13,494 nucleotides of DNA, taken from the NCBI GenBank assembly GCA_023431055.1, contig JAEYXX010000100.1, positions 1 through 13,494 on the forward strand, written 5' to 3'. Below are positions 1 to 6,889 of the stretch, one piece after another. A program made the position numbers and the translations under genes. Origin of the DNA: Pseudomonadota bacterium. Lineage in GTDB: Bacteria; Pseudomonadota; Gammaproteobacteria; Pseudomonadales; Pseudomonadaceae. The notes beneath the pieces were generated by a model. It saw nothing but the letters and a program-made list of their open reading frames with translations. It ran no database searches and was not told the DNA's origin. The number at the start of each line of letters is the position of its first letter. Within the stretch, counting starts at the first letter, position 1.

Positions 1-545
1 ACCAGGTTCCAGAACGCCTCGACGTACTTCGGACGCAGGTTGCGGTAGTCGATGTAGTAGGCGTGTTCCCAGACGTCGCAGGTCAGCAGCGGGGTGTCGC
101 CGGAGGTCAGCGGGCAGCCAGCGCCGATGGTGCTGGCCAGGGCCAGGGAACCGTCAGCTTTCTTCACCAGCCAACCCCAGCCGGAACCGAAGGTGCCGAT
201 GGAAACCTTGCTGAACTCTTCCTTGAACTTGTCGAAGGAACCGAAGGCAGCGTTGATGGCGTCAGCCAGGGCGCCGGTCGGCTGGCCACCGCCGTTCGGC
301 GACAGGCAGTTCCAGTAGAAGGTGTGGTTCCACACCTGAGCGGCGTTGTTGAAGATGCCGCCCGAGGAGGTCTTGACGATTTCTTCCAGGCTCTTGCCTT
401 CGAACTCGGTGCCCGGCACCAGGTTGTTCAGGTTCACGACGTAGGTGTTGTGGTGCTTGTCGTGGTGGAACTCGAGAGTCTCGGCAGAAATGTGCGGCTC
501 GAGGGCATTCTTTTCGTAAGGCAGCGGCGGCAATTCAAAAGCCAT
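1..545 (-). CDS. sodB: Iron superoxide dismutase SodB (3' end cut by window edge)
   Basis: Converts superoxide to oxygen and hydrogen peroxide in the cytoplasm. Reading minus from the ATG at 545-543, 181 residues are visible, ending ...EAFWNL at the window edge; the family is usually about 193 residues, so roughly 12 are missing. The four metal ligands are H27, H74 (in VWNHTFYW), D157 and H161 (in DVWEHAYY). Q70 in FNNAAQVW is the N-terminal-domain glutamine position typical of the iron-dependent type; manganese enzymes carry their glutamine in the C-terminal domain. The start is supported by AGGAG eight nucleotides upstream. sodB lies downstream of and in the same direction as the MoxR operon, separated by 244 bp, and a candidate promoter lies in that gap. 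In P. aeruginosa sodB is repressed under iron limitation through the PrrF small RNAs (established knowledge); I cannot show the pairing site here. Nothing looks broken. Confidence 0.97.
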   Translation of the reverse strand, partial: MAFELPPLPYEKNALEPHISAETLEFHHDKHHNTYVVNLNNLVPGTEFEGKSLEEIVKTSSGGIFNNAAQVWNHTFYWNCLSPNGGGQPTGALADAINAAFGSFDKFKEEFSKVSIGTFGSGWGWLVKKADGSLALASTIGAGCPLTSGDTPLLTCDVWEHAYYIDYRNLRPKYVEAFWNL

Positions 546-552
546 GGTCTAT

Positions 553-557
553 CTCCT
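553..557 (-). promoter_or_regulatory. sodB Shine-Dalgarno site
   Basis: The minus strand reads AGGAG followed by ATAGACCC-like spacing to the ATG at 545. This is a strong ribosome-binding site and fixes the sodB start. Confidence 0.85.
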
Positions 558-606
558 ACTCAGGTCGTGTGCGGTATGCGCAAGGCCGATCACGGGCGGC
601 CTATGG

Positions 607-636
607 GCGGCGTCGAGTTTGTACTCTTTGCGCCGC
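607..636 (-). promoter_or_regulatory. Stem-loop in the sodB 5' leader
   Basis: Two nested inverted repeats are visible: an outer GCGGCG / CGCCGC (607-612 with 631-636) and an inner GAGT / ACTC (615-618 with 623-626) around a four-base loop. In the transcript this would form an interrupted stem-loop about 60 nt before the sodB start codon. If the promoter called at 646-654 is right, the hairpin sits almost at the 5' end of the mRNA. The pairing is seen directly; a role in mRNA stability or regulation is inference. Confidence 0.5.
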
Positions 637-645
637 AGACTCGGA

Positions 646-654
646 ATCATAGCA
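646..654 (-). promoter_or_regulatory. Candidate sodB promoter (extended -10)
   Basis: On the minus strand the element TGC-TATGAT matches the extended -10 pattern TGnTATAAT, with 5 of 6 matches in the hexamer. No convincing -35 is seen 16-18 nt upstream, which is tolerable for an extended -10 promoter. The predicted start would be near 639, giving a leader of about 94 nt. Called by eye only. Confidence 0.4.
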
Positions 655-706
655 CCCGGCCACGGCCATAACCACGCAACATCTGTGTGGGAAAGCCGGT
701 GCCAGG

Positions 707-739
707 GCCTCTGCAGCATTGGGTTCGACAAGCAGAGGC
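707..739 (-). repeat. Inverted repeat between the DUF58 gene and sodB
   Basis: GCCTCTGC (707-714) and GCAGAGGC (732-739) form a perfect 8-bp inverted repeat around a 17-nt loop. It lies about 50 nt past the DUF58 stop codon and upstream of the candidate sodB promoter. No U-run follows on the minus strand, so it is not a canonical intrinsic terminator. The rest of the 546-789 gap holds only the sodB promoter and leader; I see no small gene or RNA in it. Confidence 0.4.
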
Positions 740-789
740 GCCAGCAGTTGCTTCTTTCGGCGCGCTCGTACGCAAACGCCAACAGACCT

Positions 790-2121
790 TTAAAGCGCGC
801 CGGCTTTTTTCCAGGCCAGATAACTGCTGACCAGTTCGGGGCCCAGTTCGCCTGGGCGCGCATCGAGCACCGGCACTTCATGGGAGGCCAGGCGTTCGTG
901 CAACTCGGCTCGTGCGTTGAGATAGTCGAGCGTGCCGCAGTAGGCCAGGGCCTGGTCGAATTGCTCCACCGGCGTCTGGCGCAGACGGTCCAGCGCTTCC
1001 TCGCGCAGGCTGGCGATCAGCACGCGGTGCTGGCGCGACAGGCGACGTACGGCTGCGAGCAGATCCTGATCGTCTTCGTCGCGCAGATTGGTCACCAGTA
1101 CCACCAGCGAGCGGCGGCGCTGACGCGCCAGCAGCAGGTCGGCAGCAGCGCTGAAATCGGCCGGTTGCTGGCTGGTGTCGAGGTCATAGACGGCGTTGAG
1201 CAGCACGTTCAGCTGTGCGGGGCCCTTGACCGGCGCCAGGTAACGCGACTGATTGCCGGCGAAGGTCGCCAGACCAACGGCATCGCCCTGGCGCAGCGCC
1301 ACGTAACTGAGCAGCAGGCAGGCATTGAGGGCGTGGTCGAAGTGCGACAGCTCGTCATCCTGGCTGCGCATGCGCCGGCCGCAGTCGAGCAAAAAGACGA
1401 TCTGCTGGTCGCGCTCGTCCTGGTATTCGCGAGCGATGGGCGTGCGCTTGCGTGCGGTGGCCTTCCAGTCGATCTGGCGCAGGGTGTCGCCATCACGAAA
1501 CTCGCGTAGCTGGTGAAATTCCAGGCCCAGGCCGCGACGCGGGCGCTGGCGCACGCCCAGCTGGCTCAGCCAGTCATCTACGGCCTTGAGCTGTGCGCCA
1601 TATAGGCGCGCGAAATCCGGATAGACGCGGCTTTCGCCGGCGAGCGGCAGCAGGCGCTTGGCCTGCCACAGGCGCAGCGGGCTGGGCAGCTTCAGCTCGC
1701 ACCGGGCGAAATGGAAGTGCCCGCGCACCAGCGGCTTCAGGCGATAGCTGACCTGTGTCTGCTGGCCGGGGTGCAGGGTGATGCGTTGCGGCAGGCAATC
1801 GAACTCCATGCCTTCAGGCACATGGTCGAAGACTTCGATTTCCTGGGTTTGAGTGAAGTCGTGATGAGCGATCAGTTGCACCTCGCTCCAGCGCCCTAGC
1901 GGCAGGTTGCCGGGCAGCACGCGCTCCAGGCGCGGCGAGTGCTGGCGGCGCAGCCACAAGGCATCGGCGGCGGCGATAAGCGCCAACGCCAGCAACAGCC
2001 CCCAGGCCAGTGGCATCAGGCTGTCTGCCAGGCGCATGCCGAGCAGGGGCAGGGCGCCGAGCAGCACGGCAGCGGCGAACAGGCCGCCGAGCAGCCCGAG
2101 GAGCAGGCGCGAAGGTTTCAT
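790..2121 (-). CDS. DUF58 (VWA-like) membrane-anchored protein, MoxR partner
   Basis: A 443-residue protein, last gene of the MoxR operon. Two hydrophobic N-terminal segments (about residues 6-27 and 36-56) anchor it; the remainder should be cytoplasmic. The DUF58 core is at about 205-231 (REFRDGDTLRQIDW then ATARKRTP), followed by a von Willebrand A-like fold starting at residue 241. The metal-site position, normally DxSxS in VWA domains, reads D246-C-G-R-R250, so both serines are missing and canonical metal binding is doubtful. Its ATG overlaps the MoxR stop codon by 4 nt (ATGA), and no separate ribosome-binding site is seen, which implies translational coupling. DUF58 proteins are regularly encoded beside MoxR ATPases and are thought to act as their adaptor or target (family knowledge). 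The physiological role is unknown. Confidence 0.9.
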   Translation of the reverse strand: MKPSRLLLGLLGGLFAAAVLLGALPLLGMRLADSLMPLAWGLLLALALIAAADALWLRRQHSPRLERVLPGNLPLGRWSEVQLIAHHDFTQTQEIEVFDHVPEGMEFDCLPQRITLHPGQQTQVSYRLKPLVRGHFHFARCELKLPSPLRLWQAKRLLPLAGESRVYPDFARLYGAQLKAVDDWLSQLGVRQRPRRGLGLEFHQLREFRDGDTLRQIDWKATARKRTPIAREYQDERDQQIVFLLDCGRRMRSQDDELSHFDHALNACLLLSYVALRQGDAVGLATFAGNQSRYLAPVKGPAQLNVLLNAVYDLDTSQQPADFSAAADLLLARQRRRSLVVLVTNLRDEDDQDLLAAVRRLSRQHRVLIASLREEALDRLRQTPVEQFDQALAYCGTLDYLNARAELHERLASHEVPVLDARPGELGPELVSSYLAWKKAGAL

Positions 2122-3152
2122 AGGCGTGGTGCCGGCACCTGATCGAGCAACTGTTGCAGCACCTGATCCACCGACAGGCCTTCGATATCCAGCTCCGGCG
2201 CCAGACGCACGCGGTGACGCAGCACGGCCAGCGCGCAGCTCTTGATGTCATCCGGCAGAACGAAATCGCCACCGCGCAGCAGCGCGCGAGCACGGGCGCC
2301 GCGCACCAAGGCGATGGACGCACGCGGCCCGGCGCCCATGGCCAGGCCTGGCCAGCTGCGGGTGGCGCGGGCCAGGCGTACGGCGTAATCGAGCACCTGA
2401 TCATCCAGTGGCAGATCGCTGGCGATCTTCTGCAGGGCCAACACATCCTTGGCCTGCAACAGGGTGCGCAACGGGCTGACTTCGAGCATGTCGGCCTTGG
2501 CCGAGCGGGTAACCTGGCGCACCATGTTCAGCTCTTCATCCTGCTGCGGATAATCCATGCGCAGCTTGAGCATGAAGCGGTCCAGCTCCGCTTCCGGTAG
2601 CGGGTAGGTGCCTTCCTGCTCGATCGGGTTCATGGTCGCCAGCACCATGAACGGCAGCTGCACGGGCAGGGCGCGACCTTCCAGCGTTACTTGGCGCTCC
2701 TGCATCACTTCCAGCAGGGCGGCCTGGGTCTTGGCCGGTGCGCGGTTGATTTCGTCGGCCAGCAGCAGGTTGGTGAATACCGGGCCCTTGCGCAGCTTGA
2801 ACTGCTCGCTCTGCATGTCGTACACGGCATGGCCGGTGACATCGCTGGGCATCAGGTCCGGGGTGAACTGGATGCGCGCGAACTCGCCGCCGAAGCAACG
2901 TGCCAGGGCACGTACCAGCAGGGTCTTGCCCAGGCCCGGCACGCCCTCGACCAGCACGTGGCCACCGGCGAGCAAGGCGGTCAGCACGTCATCGATCACC
3001 GCGCTCTGGCCGATCACGGCCTTGCGCAGCTCGGCGCGCAGGGCCTGGGCCAGTTGGCTGGCGCGCTGGCGTTGCTGCGCTTGCTGGTTGCTCGGCGCGG
3101 CGCTCGGGGTTTCCTGCACCGGCAGGTTATCGTTCTCGGGGATTTCGCTCAT
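2118..3152 (-). CDS. MoxR-family AAA+ ATPase
   Basis: A 344-residue cytoplasmic ATPase. Residues 1-35 are a Gln- and Pro-rich, probably disordered tail. The AAA+ core shows Walker A G70-VPGLGK-T77, Walker B LLLADE ending at E134, sensor 1 in ATMNP (N175), a likely arginine finger R192 in ELDRFM, and sensor 2 R277 in GAGPRAS. All key residues are intact, so it should hydrolyse ATP, presumably as a hexamer. The MoxR assignment rests on the core pattern and on the adjacent DUF58 gene. Family members are proposed to be chaperones that mature or insert cofactors into protein complexes, but substrates are mostly unknown. The start has AGGA seven nucleotides upstream and overlaps the DUF4350 stop by 4 nt. 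In P. aeruginosa I recall an equivalent MoxR gene in the PA4317-PA4324 region; this is from memory. Confidence 0.95.
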   Translation of the reverse strand: MSEIPENDNLPVQETPSAAPSNQQAQQRQRASQLAQALRAELRKAVIGQSAVIDDVLTALLAGGHVLVEGVPGLGKTLLVRALARCFGGEFARIQFTPDLMPSDVTGHAVYDMQSEQFKLRKGPVFTNLLLADEINRAPAKTQAALLEVMQERQVTLEGRALPVQLPFMVLATMNPIEQEGTYPLPEAELDRFMLKLRMDYPQQDEELNMVRQVTRSAKADMLEVSPLRTLLQAKDVLALQKIASDLPLDDQVLDYAVRLARATRSWPGLAMGAGPRASIALVRGARARALLRGGDFVLPDDIKSCALAVLRHRVRLAPELDIEGLSVDQVLQQLLDQVPAPRL

Positions 3153-4339
3153 AGGGCATTCCTGAGGGTTTGCAGGTGGGCGACCTGGCGGGTGAAGTCA
3201 CTGGCGGACAGGCGTTGCGGCGGCAATGGGCGCATGGCCTGGCTGATGTCCTTGGCGGGCAGGCGGGTCAGGCGACCGAGCACCTGCCACTGATCGGCTA
3301 CCGCGAGCTTCTCGAAGCCGGGGTAGCGGCGGCGGGCACGGCGGTTGATGTCCTGTTGCAGGCCCTTGAGCAGACTGTGCTGGCCACTGCGACGCAGGAG
3401 GAAGTCGGCGCTGCCGCGCAGGTGTTCCTCGAGCTGACGCCGTGCTCGGCTGGCTGGTGCCTGCAGCGGGCCGTGGCGCATGCCGACGTGCCACAGGCTG
3501 GCGATGATCAGCAGCGCCAGCACCAGCAAGGCCAGCGGGAAATGGCGCAGCAGCAGGCGCGCCAGGCCATCGCTGTCGGCGTGGTAGAGCAGGGTCACGG
3601 CGCTGTCCTGGCTCAGATACCAGAGCAGCCAGGCATGGTCGTACTCGTTGATGTTGCGGTTCTGCCAGATCCACGGATCGCTCAGCACGGTGATCAGGCC
3701 GTCGCCGTGGTACAGCTGCAGCAGGTGCGTGGCGGCCTCGCTATTGGCCCAGGCGTGGGCACGGTTCTGCGCGTCGTACAGGTGAAAATCGGTGTCGAAG
3801 GCGATATAGGCCGGCGCCTGCTCATTCTCCAGGTAGAGCTTGGTGAGCTGCGGGTAGGCCTCGTGCTCTTCGTTCTTTTCGCTTTCCGCTGGTGCCTCGC
3901 TGGTCTCTTCATCGTCCAGCTCGTCGCTCATGTACTGCTGGATGCCGAGCAGGTCGAGCAGCAGGTCGCCGCTCTTGCCTTCCTCTTCGTCCCACAGGCG
4001 TTCGGCGATGAACAGCAGATGTCCACCATTGGCCGTCCATTGCAGCACGCGCTCGACCTGGCGCGGCGTCATGTTGCCGCGGTCGGCCAGCAGCATCAGG
4101 GTCTGGCCCTCGCTGGGCAGGCCATCGAGTACGTCCAGACCTTCGGCGCGGCGCGCGGCGATGCCCTGCTTGCGCAGGAAATGTTCAGCGGCCAGGTAGG
4201 GGCTGCTGGCAACCTCGGGGGCAGGGCCGTGCTCGATCACGTCTTCGTAAGGTTCGAGTTTGCCCAGCACGTAACTGGCGATCAGCCCCACCGCCAACAG
4301 CAGGGCCATGGCGAGGATGAATCCGCTGCGCCGACTCAT
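3149..4339 (-). CDS. DUF4350 domain-containing membrane protein
   Basis: A 396-residue protein. The start chosen is ATG at 4339 (MSRRSGF), because AGGAG lies eight nucleotides upstream and the ATG overlaps the preceding stop as ATGA; a longer reading adds 14 unlikely residues. A signal-anchor helix covers about residues 7-25, then a domain of about 235 residues that should lie outside the cytoplasm, then a second membrane helix (about 264-285), then a basic, Arg-rich C-terminal domain (286-396) probably in the cytoplasm. The outer domain includes a strongly acidic stretch at about 138-160. DUF4350 resembles the Rossmann-like periplasmic modules seen in other MoxR operons; no enzymatic residues can be pointed to. 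It lies between the DUF4129 gene and the MoxR gene, consistent with a membrane complex that contacts the ATPase through its C-terminal part (inference). Confidence 0.85.
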   Translation of the reverse strand: MSRRSGFILAMALLLAVGLIASYVLGKLEPYEDVIEHGPAPEVASSPYLAAEHFLRKQGIAARRAEGLDVLDGLPSEGQTLMLLADRGNMTPRQVERVLQWTANGGHLLFIAERLWDEEEGKSGDLLLDLLGIQQYMSDELDDEETSEAPAESEKNEEHEAYPQLTKLYLENEQAPAYIAFDTDFHLYDAQNRAHAWANSEAATHLLQLYHGDGLITVLSDPWIWQNRNINEYDHAWLLWYLSQDSAVTLLYHADSDGLARLLLRHFPLALLVLALLIIASLWHVGMRHGPLQAPASRARRQLEEHLRGSADFLLRRSGQHSLLKGLQQDINRRARRRYPGFEKLAVADQWQVLGRLTRLPAKDISQAMRPLPPQRLSASDFTRQVAHLQTLRNAL

Positions 4340-5922
4340 GCCGCACGCTCCTGGCCGAACAGGCTGCGCCAGCCCTGGCACAGGCCCTGGCGCAACGATT
4401 CGGCAGGTGTGCGATGACCATAGGCCAGCGCCTGCCAGTGCTGGGTGAGCTGGCGACTGTAGTCCTCCAGGTTCTGCTGCCCAAGGCCTGCGACCAGGTG
4501 CAGCACTTCCCCTTCGGTGTGCGACTGCTTCAGCGGCAGACGGTGTTCGTGCAGCAGACGGCTGAGCAGCGCGCGGTAGAGCAGGCCGAGCGCAGCGCGC
4601 GGTTGTTCGGCCCAGAGCCGCTCAGCTTCGCTAGCGACATCGTCGGGCAGGCTCTCCGGGGCCAGCTCAAGGCCAAAGAGCTGTTGCGGTGCTGGCGGCC
4701 GGCGCCGCGTCGGCAGGCCAATGCGTTCGCCAAAGGTCTGCAGCCATTCGCGATAGCGCCACAGGATGAAGGCCACCAGCGCGGCCAGCGCCGCCCACAG
4801 CAGCACTTCGAAGATTTGCGCAACGACATCCAGGCTCTTCCACCATTCGCCCAGCTTGAGCAGGTTCTTGAGCATGTCGAGGAAGGCTTCGACGTCTTCC
4901 GGTTTGGGCTCCTCGGCAGGTTTTTCCTCCCCCAGGCGCCAGCGTGTGACGGTTTCGCGGTGCTGGAAGGGCGGCTCGTCGAGCAGCGCTTCGATGCTGG
5001 CGCGCGCGGCCTGGCTGGTCAGCGGCTGCTTGAGCATGCGCGGGGCGTCGGGGCCTTGCGCGTCGGTCTGCTCGACCTCTTCGCTGACGATCGGCGGGGT
5101 GTCGGCCCAGGCATCGCCTGGCAGCTGTGCCAGCAGGACGGCGCAACCGAGCAGCAGGGCGTAGGCGCTGCCGGTCAGGCGCTGGCGCAGACGGCGGAAG
5201 GTCAGCTCGATATCCCAGGCTTCCAGGGCGGTACGGCGGTTGAGGTAGAGGGTGAAACCGCAGGCGACGTAGACCGGTTCCCAGAGGATCAGCAGCAGCA
5301 CGTAGAGCAGGTTGGACAGGTGCTCCAGCCACAGCCACTGACCGCTGCTGGCGGCGATCAGGCTTTCCCAGGTCCAGTCCAGCTCCACCTGCTGCGGCAG
5401 CATCAGGTAGAACAGGGCGACCAGCCCCATCCACAGGGCCATTTCCAGGTGCACGCCCACCAGTGTCAGCCAGGTGGCGGCGGCGCTGTCACGCTGGCCG
5501 AGCACTACCAGGCGCTGGCTGCGTGCCTGACCGGATAGGCCTTCGAGCTGCAGCACGGGCAGATCGAAGCTGCGCGTCGGGCTCAGGCGGCGCCAGGTCA
5601 GGCTGGCCAGCAACTGTGGCCACAGCAGTTTCGGCAGTGCGCGCAGGGCTTGTTTCAGTGAGGGCGTATTGCCGAACAGCGCCTGCGAAAGGATGTACAG
5701 CGGCAGCCGTTCATAGGCGGGTTTGAGCCACCAGAACAGGAAGATGGCCCAGCCCGGATACTGCCAGAGCAGGGCGCAAAGCAGCGCGAAGAGCGGCAGG
5801 GTGACCAGCGCCCAGCTGGCCATCAGCAGGCCGGCGTGACGACGGGCGAGCAGCACGCCGAGGTCGATGGCTTCCCAGGCGCTGCGCGGGCGAATGGCCA
5901 CGCTGGCTTCAGTCAGGCGCAT
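4336..5922 (-). CDS. DUF4129 domain-containing multi-spanning membrane protein
   Basis: A 528-residue protein. Hydrophobic segments are at about residues 31-53, 56-66, 150-174, 203-227, 252-268 and 371-389. Between the last two is a hydrophilic Glu/Pro-rich stretch (about 270-350), probably periplasmic. The C-terminal cytoplasmic part (about 430-500) carries the DUF4129 pattern SEAERLWAEQPRAALGLLYR followed by the LLHEHRLP and TEGEVLHL region. Elsewhere DUF4129 is often fused to a periplasmic transglutaminase-like domain (TgpA type); I see no Cys-His-Asp core here, so this is a non-transglutaminase version. The start overlaps the SpoIIM-family gene by 14 nt and has GGAG five nucleotides upstream. 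The C-terminal domain is the part most likely to meet MoxR or DUF58 (inference). Confidence 0.85.
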   Translation of the reverse strand: MRLTEASVAIRPRSAWEAIDLGVLLARRHAGLLMASWALVTLPLFALLCALLWQYPGWAIFLFWWLKPAYERLPLYILSQALFGNTPSLKQALRALPKLLWPQLLASLTWRRLSPTRSFDLPVLQLEGLSGQARSQRLVVLGQRDSAAATWLTLVGVHLEMALWMGLVALFYLMLPQQVELDWTWESLIAASSGQWLWLEHLSNLLYVLLLILWEPVYVACGFTLYLNRRTALEAWDIELTFRRLRQRLTGSAYALLLGCAVLLAQLPGDAWADTPPIVSEEVEQTDAQGPDAPRMLKQPLTSQAARASIEALLDEPPFQHRETVTRWRLGEEKPAEEPKPEDVEAFLDMLKNLLKLGEWWKSLDVVAQIFEVLLWAALAALVAFILWRYREWLQTFGERIGLPTRRRPPAPQQLFGLELAPESLPDDVASEAERLWAEQPRAALGLLYRALLSRLLHEHRLPLKQSHTEGEVLHLVAGLGQQNLEDYSRQLTQHWQALAYGHRTPAESLRQGLCQGWRSLFGQERAA

Positions 5923-6889
5923 GCTGTCTCCGCCCGGCCAGCAGCAGGTAGCTCAATACCAGCACCCAGAGTCCGGCACCGACGATGTACTTGATGTTCG
6001 GGCTGGCGAAGGTGGTGGATGACCAGAACGCTTCGATGAAAGCGGCCAGCAGCAGGAACAGGATCACCCCGCAGACCAGTTGGATCGCTTTGCCGGCCGC
6101 CAGGCGCAGGGCCTCGCCGCGGGGCAGGCGGCCGGGGGCGAGCAGCGCCCAGCCGAGCTTGAAGCCTGCCGCGCCGGCCAGGGCGATGGCGGTCAGCTCG
6201 AAGGCGCCATGGCCAATGACGAAGGACCAGAACGGTTCGCCGTAGCCAATGCGCGTCAGGTGACCGGCCACGGCGCCGATCATCAGGCCGTTGAACAGCA
6301 GGAAGAACAGGCTGCCCAGGCCCAGCAGCAGGCCGCTGGCGAAGGTCTGAAAGGCGATGCCGATGTTGTTCATGATGTAGAAGCCGAACATCACCCAGTC
6401 ATCACCGGAGCCTCGTTCGCTGAAGCGACCGAGGCGGCGCGCATCAGGGTCGTACATGCGCTCCATTTCGCTGACCTGATCGGGGCTGACCATGCTGAAG
6501 AGCAGTTCGGGATAGAGGTAGGTGAGCAGCCCCATCAGGGCCAGGCTGCCAAAGAACAGCAGGCTGGCGACGCAGACGCTGCGCCATTCGCTACGTACCA
6601 GGCGCGGAAAACCGCCGAACAGAAAGCGGATCATCTGCGCGCCGAGATGGCTGCGATGGCGGTAGAACTGCTGGTGGCCACGCATCGCCAGCTGCTGCAG
6701 CTGATCGATCAGATGGCTGCTGTAACCGCGGGCCTGGGCCAGGGCCAGGTGCTGACAGAGCTGGCGGTAGCGAGCGGCGAAGCTCTGGCAGGTCTGCGCA
6801 TCGGCCTTGCCGCGCTCGAGTGCATCGAGTTGGCCGTTGAAGGCATCCCAGTCCGGCTGATGGCGACTTTCGAACAGACTCTGCTTCAC
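5909..6889 (-). CDS. SpoIIM/DUF95-family integral membrane protein (GTG start)
   Basis: A 326-residue protein of the stage II sporulation M family, which is widespread in non-sporulating bacteria and has no known function there. I chose a GTG start at 6889 because it overlaps the RDD stop as GTGA, has GGGGA seven nucleotides upstream and gives a normal family N-terminus (KQSLFESRH). Reading through from an upstream ATG at 7189 would add 100 Arg/Pro-rich residues lying entirely on top of the RDD gene and is rejected. Residues 1-100 are a soluble helical region; membrane segments follow at about 105-127, 168-208, 222-250, 268-288 and 301-318. Family-like landmarks are NNIGIAF (174-180), GHGAFEL (226-232) and AAFIEAFWS (282-290). 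It probably works in one complex with the RDD protein and DUF4129 protein. Confidence 0.88.
   Translation of the reverse strand: MKQSLFESRHQPDWDAFNGQLDALERGKADAQTCQSFAARYRQLCQHLALAQARGYSSHLIDQLQQLAMRGHQQFYRHRSHLGAQMIRFLFGGFPRLVRSEWRSVCVASLLFFGSLALMGLLTYLYPELLFSMVSPDQVSEMERMYDPDARRLGRFSERGSGDDWVMFGFYIMNNIGIAFQTFASGLLLGLGSLFFLLFNGLMIGAVAGHLTRIGYGEPFWSFVIGHGAFELTAIALAGAAGFKLGWALLAPGRLPRGEALRLAAGKAIQLVCGVILFLLLAAFIEAFWSSTTFASPNIKYIVGAGLWVLVLSYLLLAGRRQHAPD

Noticed and set aside
544..1509. Long plus-strand reading frame of 321 codons opposite the DUF58 gene
   Set aside because: It is antisense to a clear DUF58 gene, shows no family motif, and is Gln/Arg/Val-rich as expected for a shadow frame in GC-rich DNA.
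3170..4417. Plus-strand reading frame of 415 codons opposite the DUF4350 gene
   Set aside because: Low-complexity Gln/Val-rich translation with no recognisable domain, antisense to a gene with membrane helices, a ribosome-binding site and coupled neighbours.
4414..5538. Plus-strand reading frame of 374 codons opposite the DUF4129 gene
   Set aside because: Shadow of the DUF4129 gene; no start context or motif.
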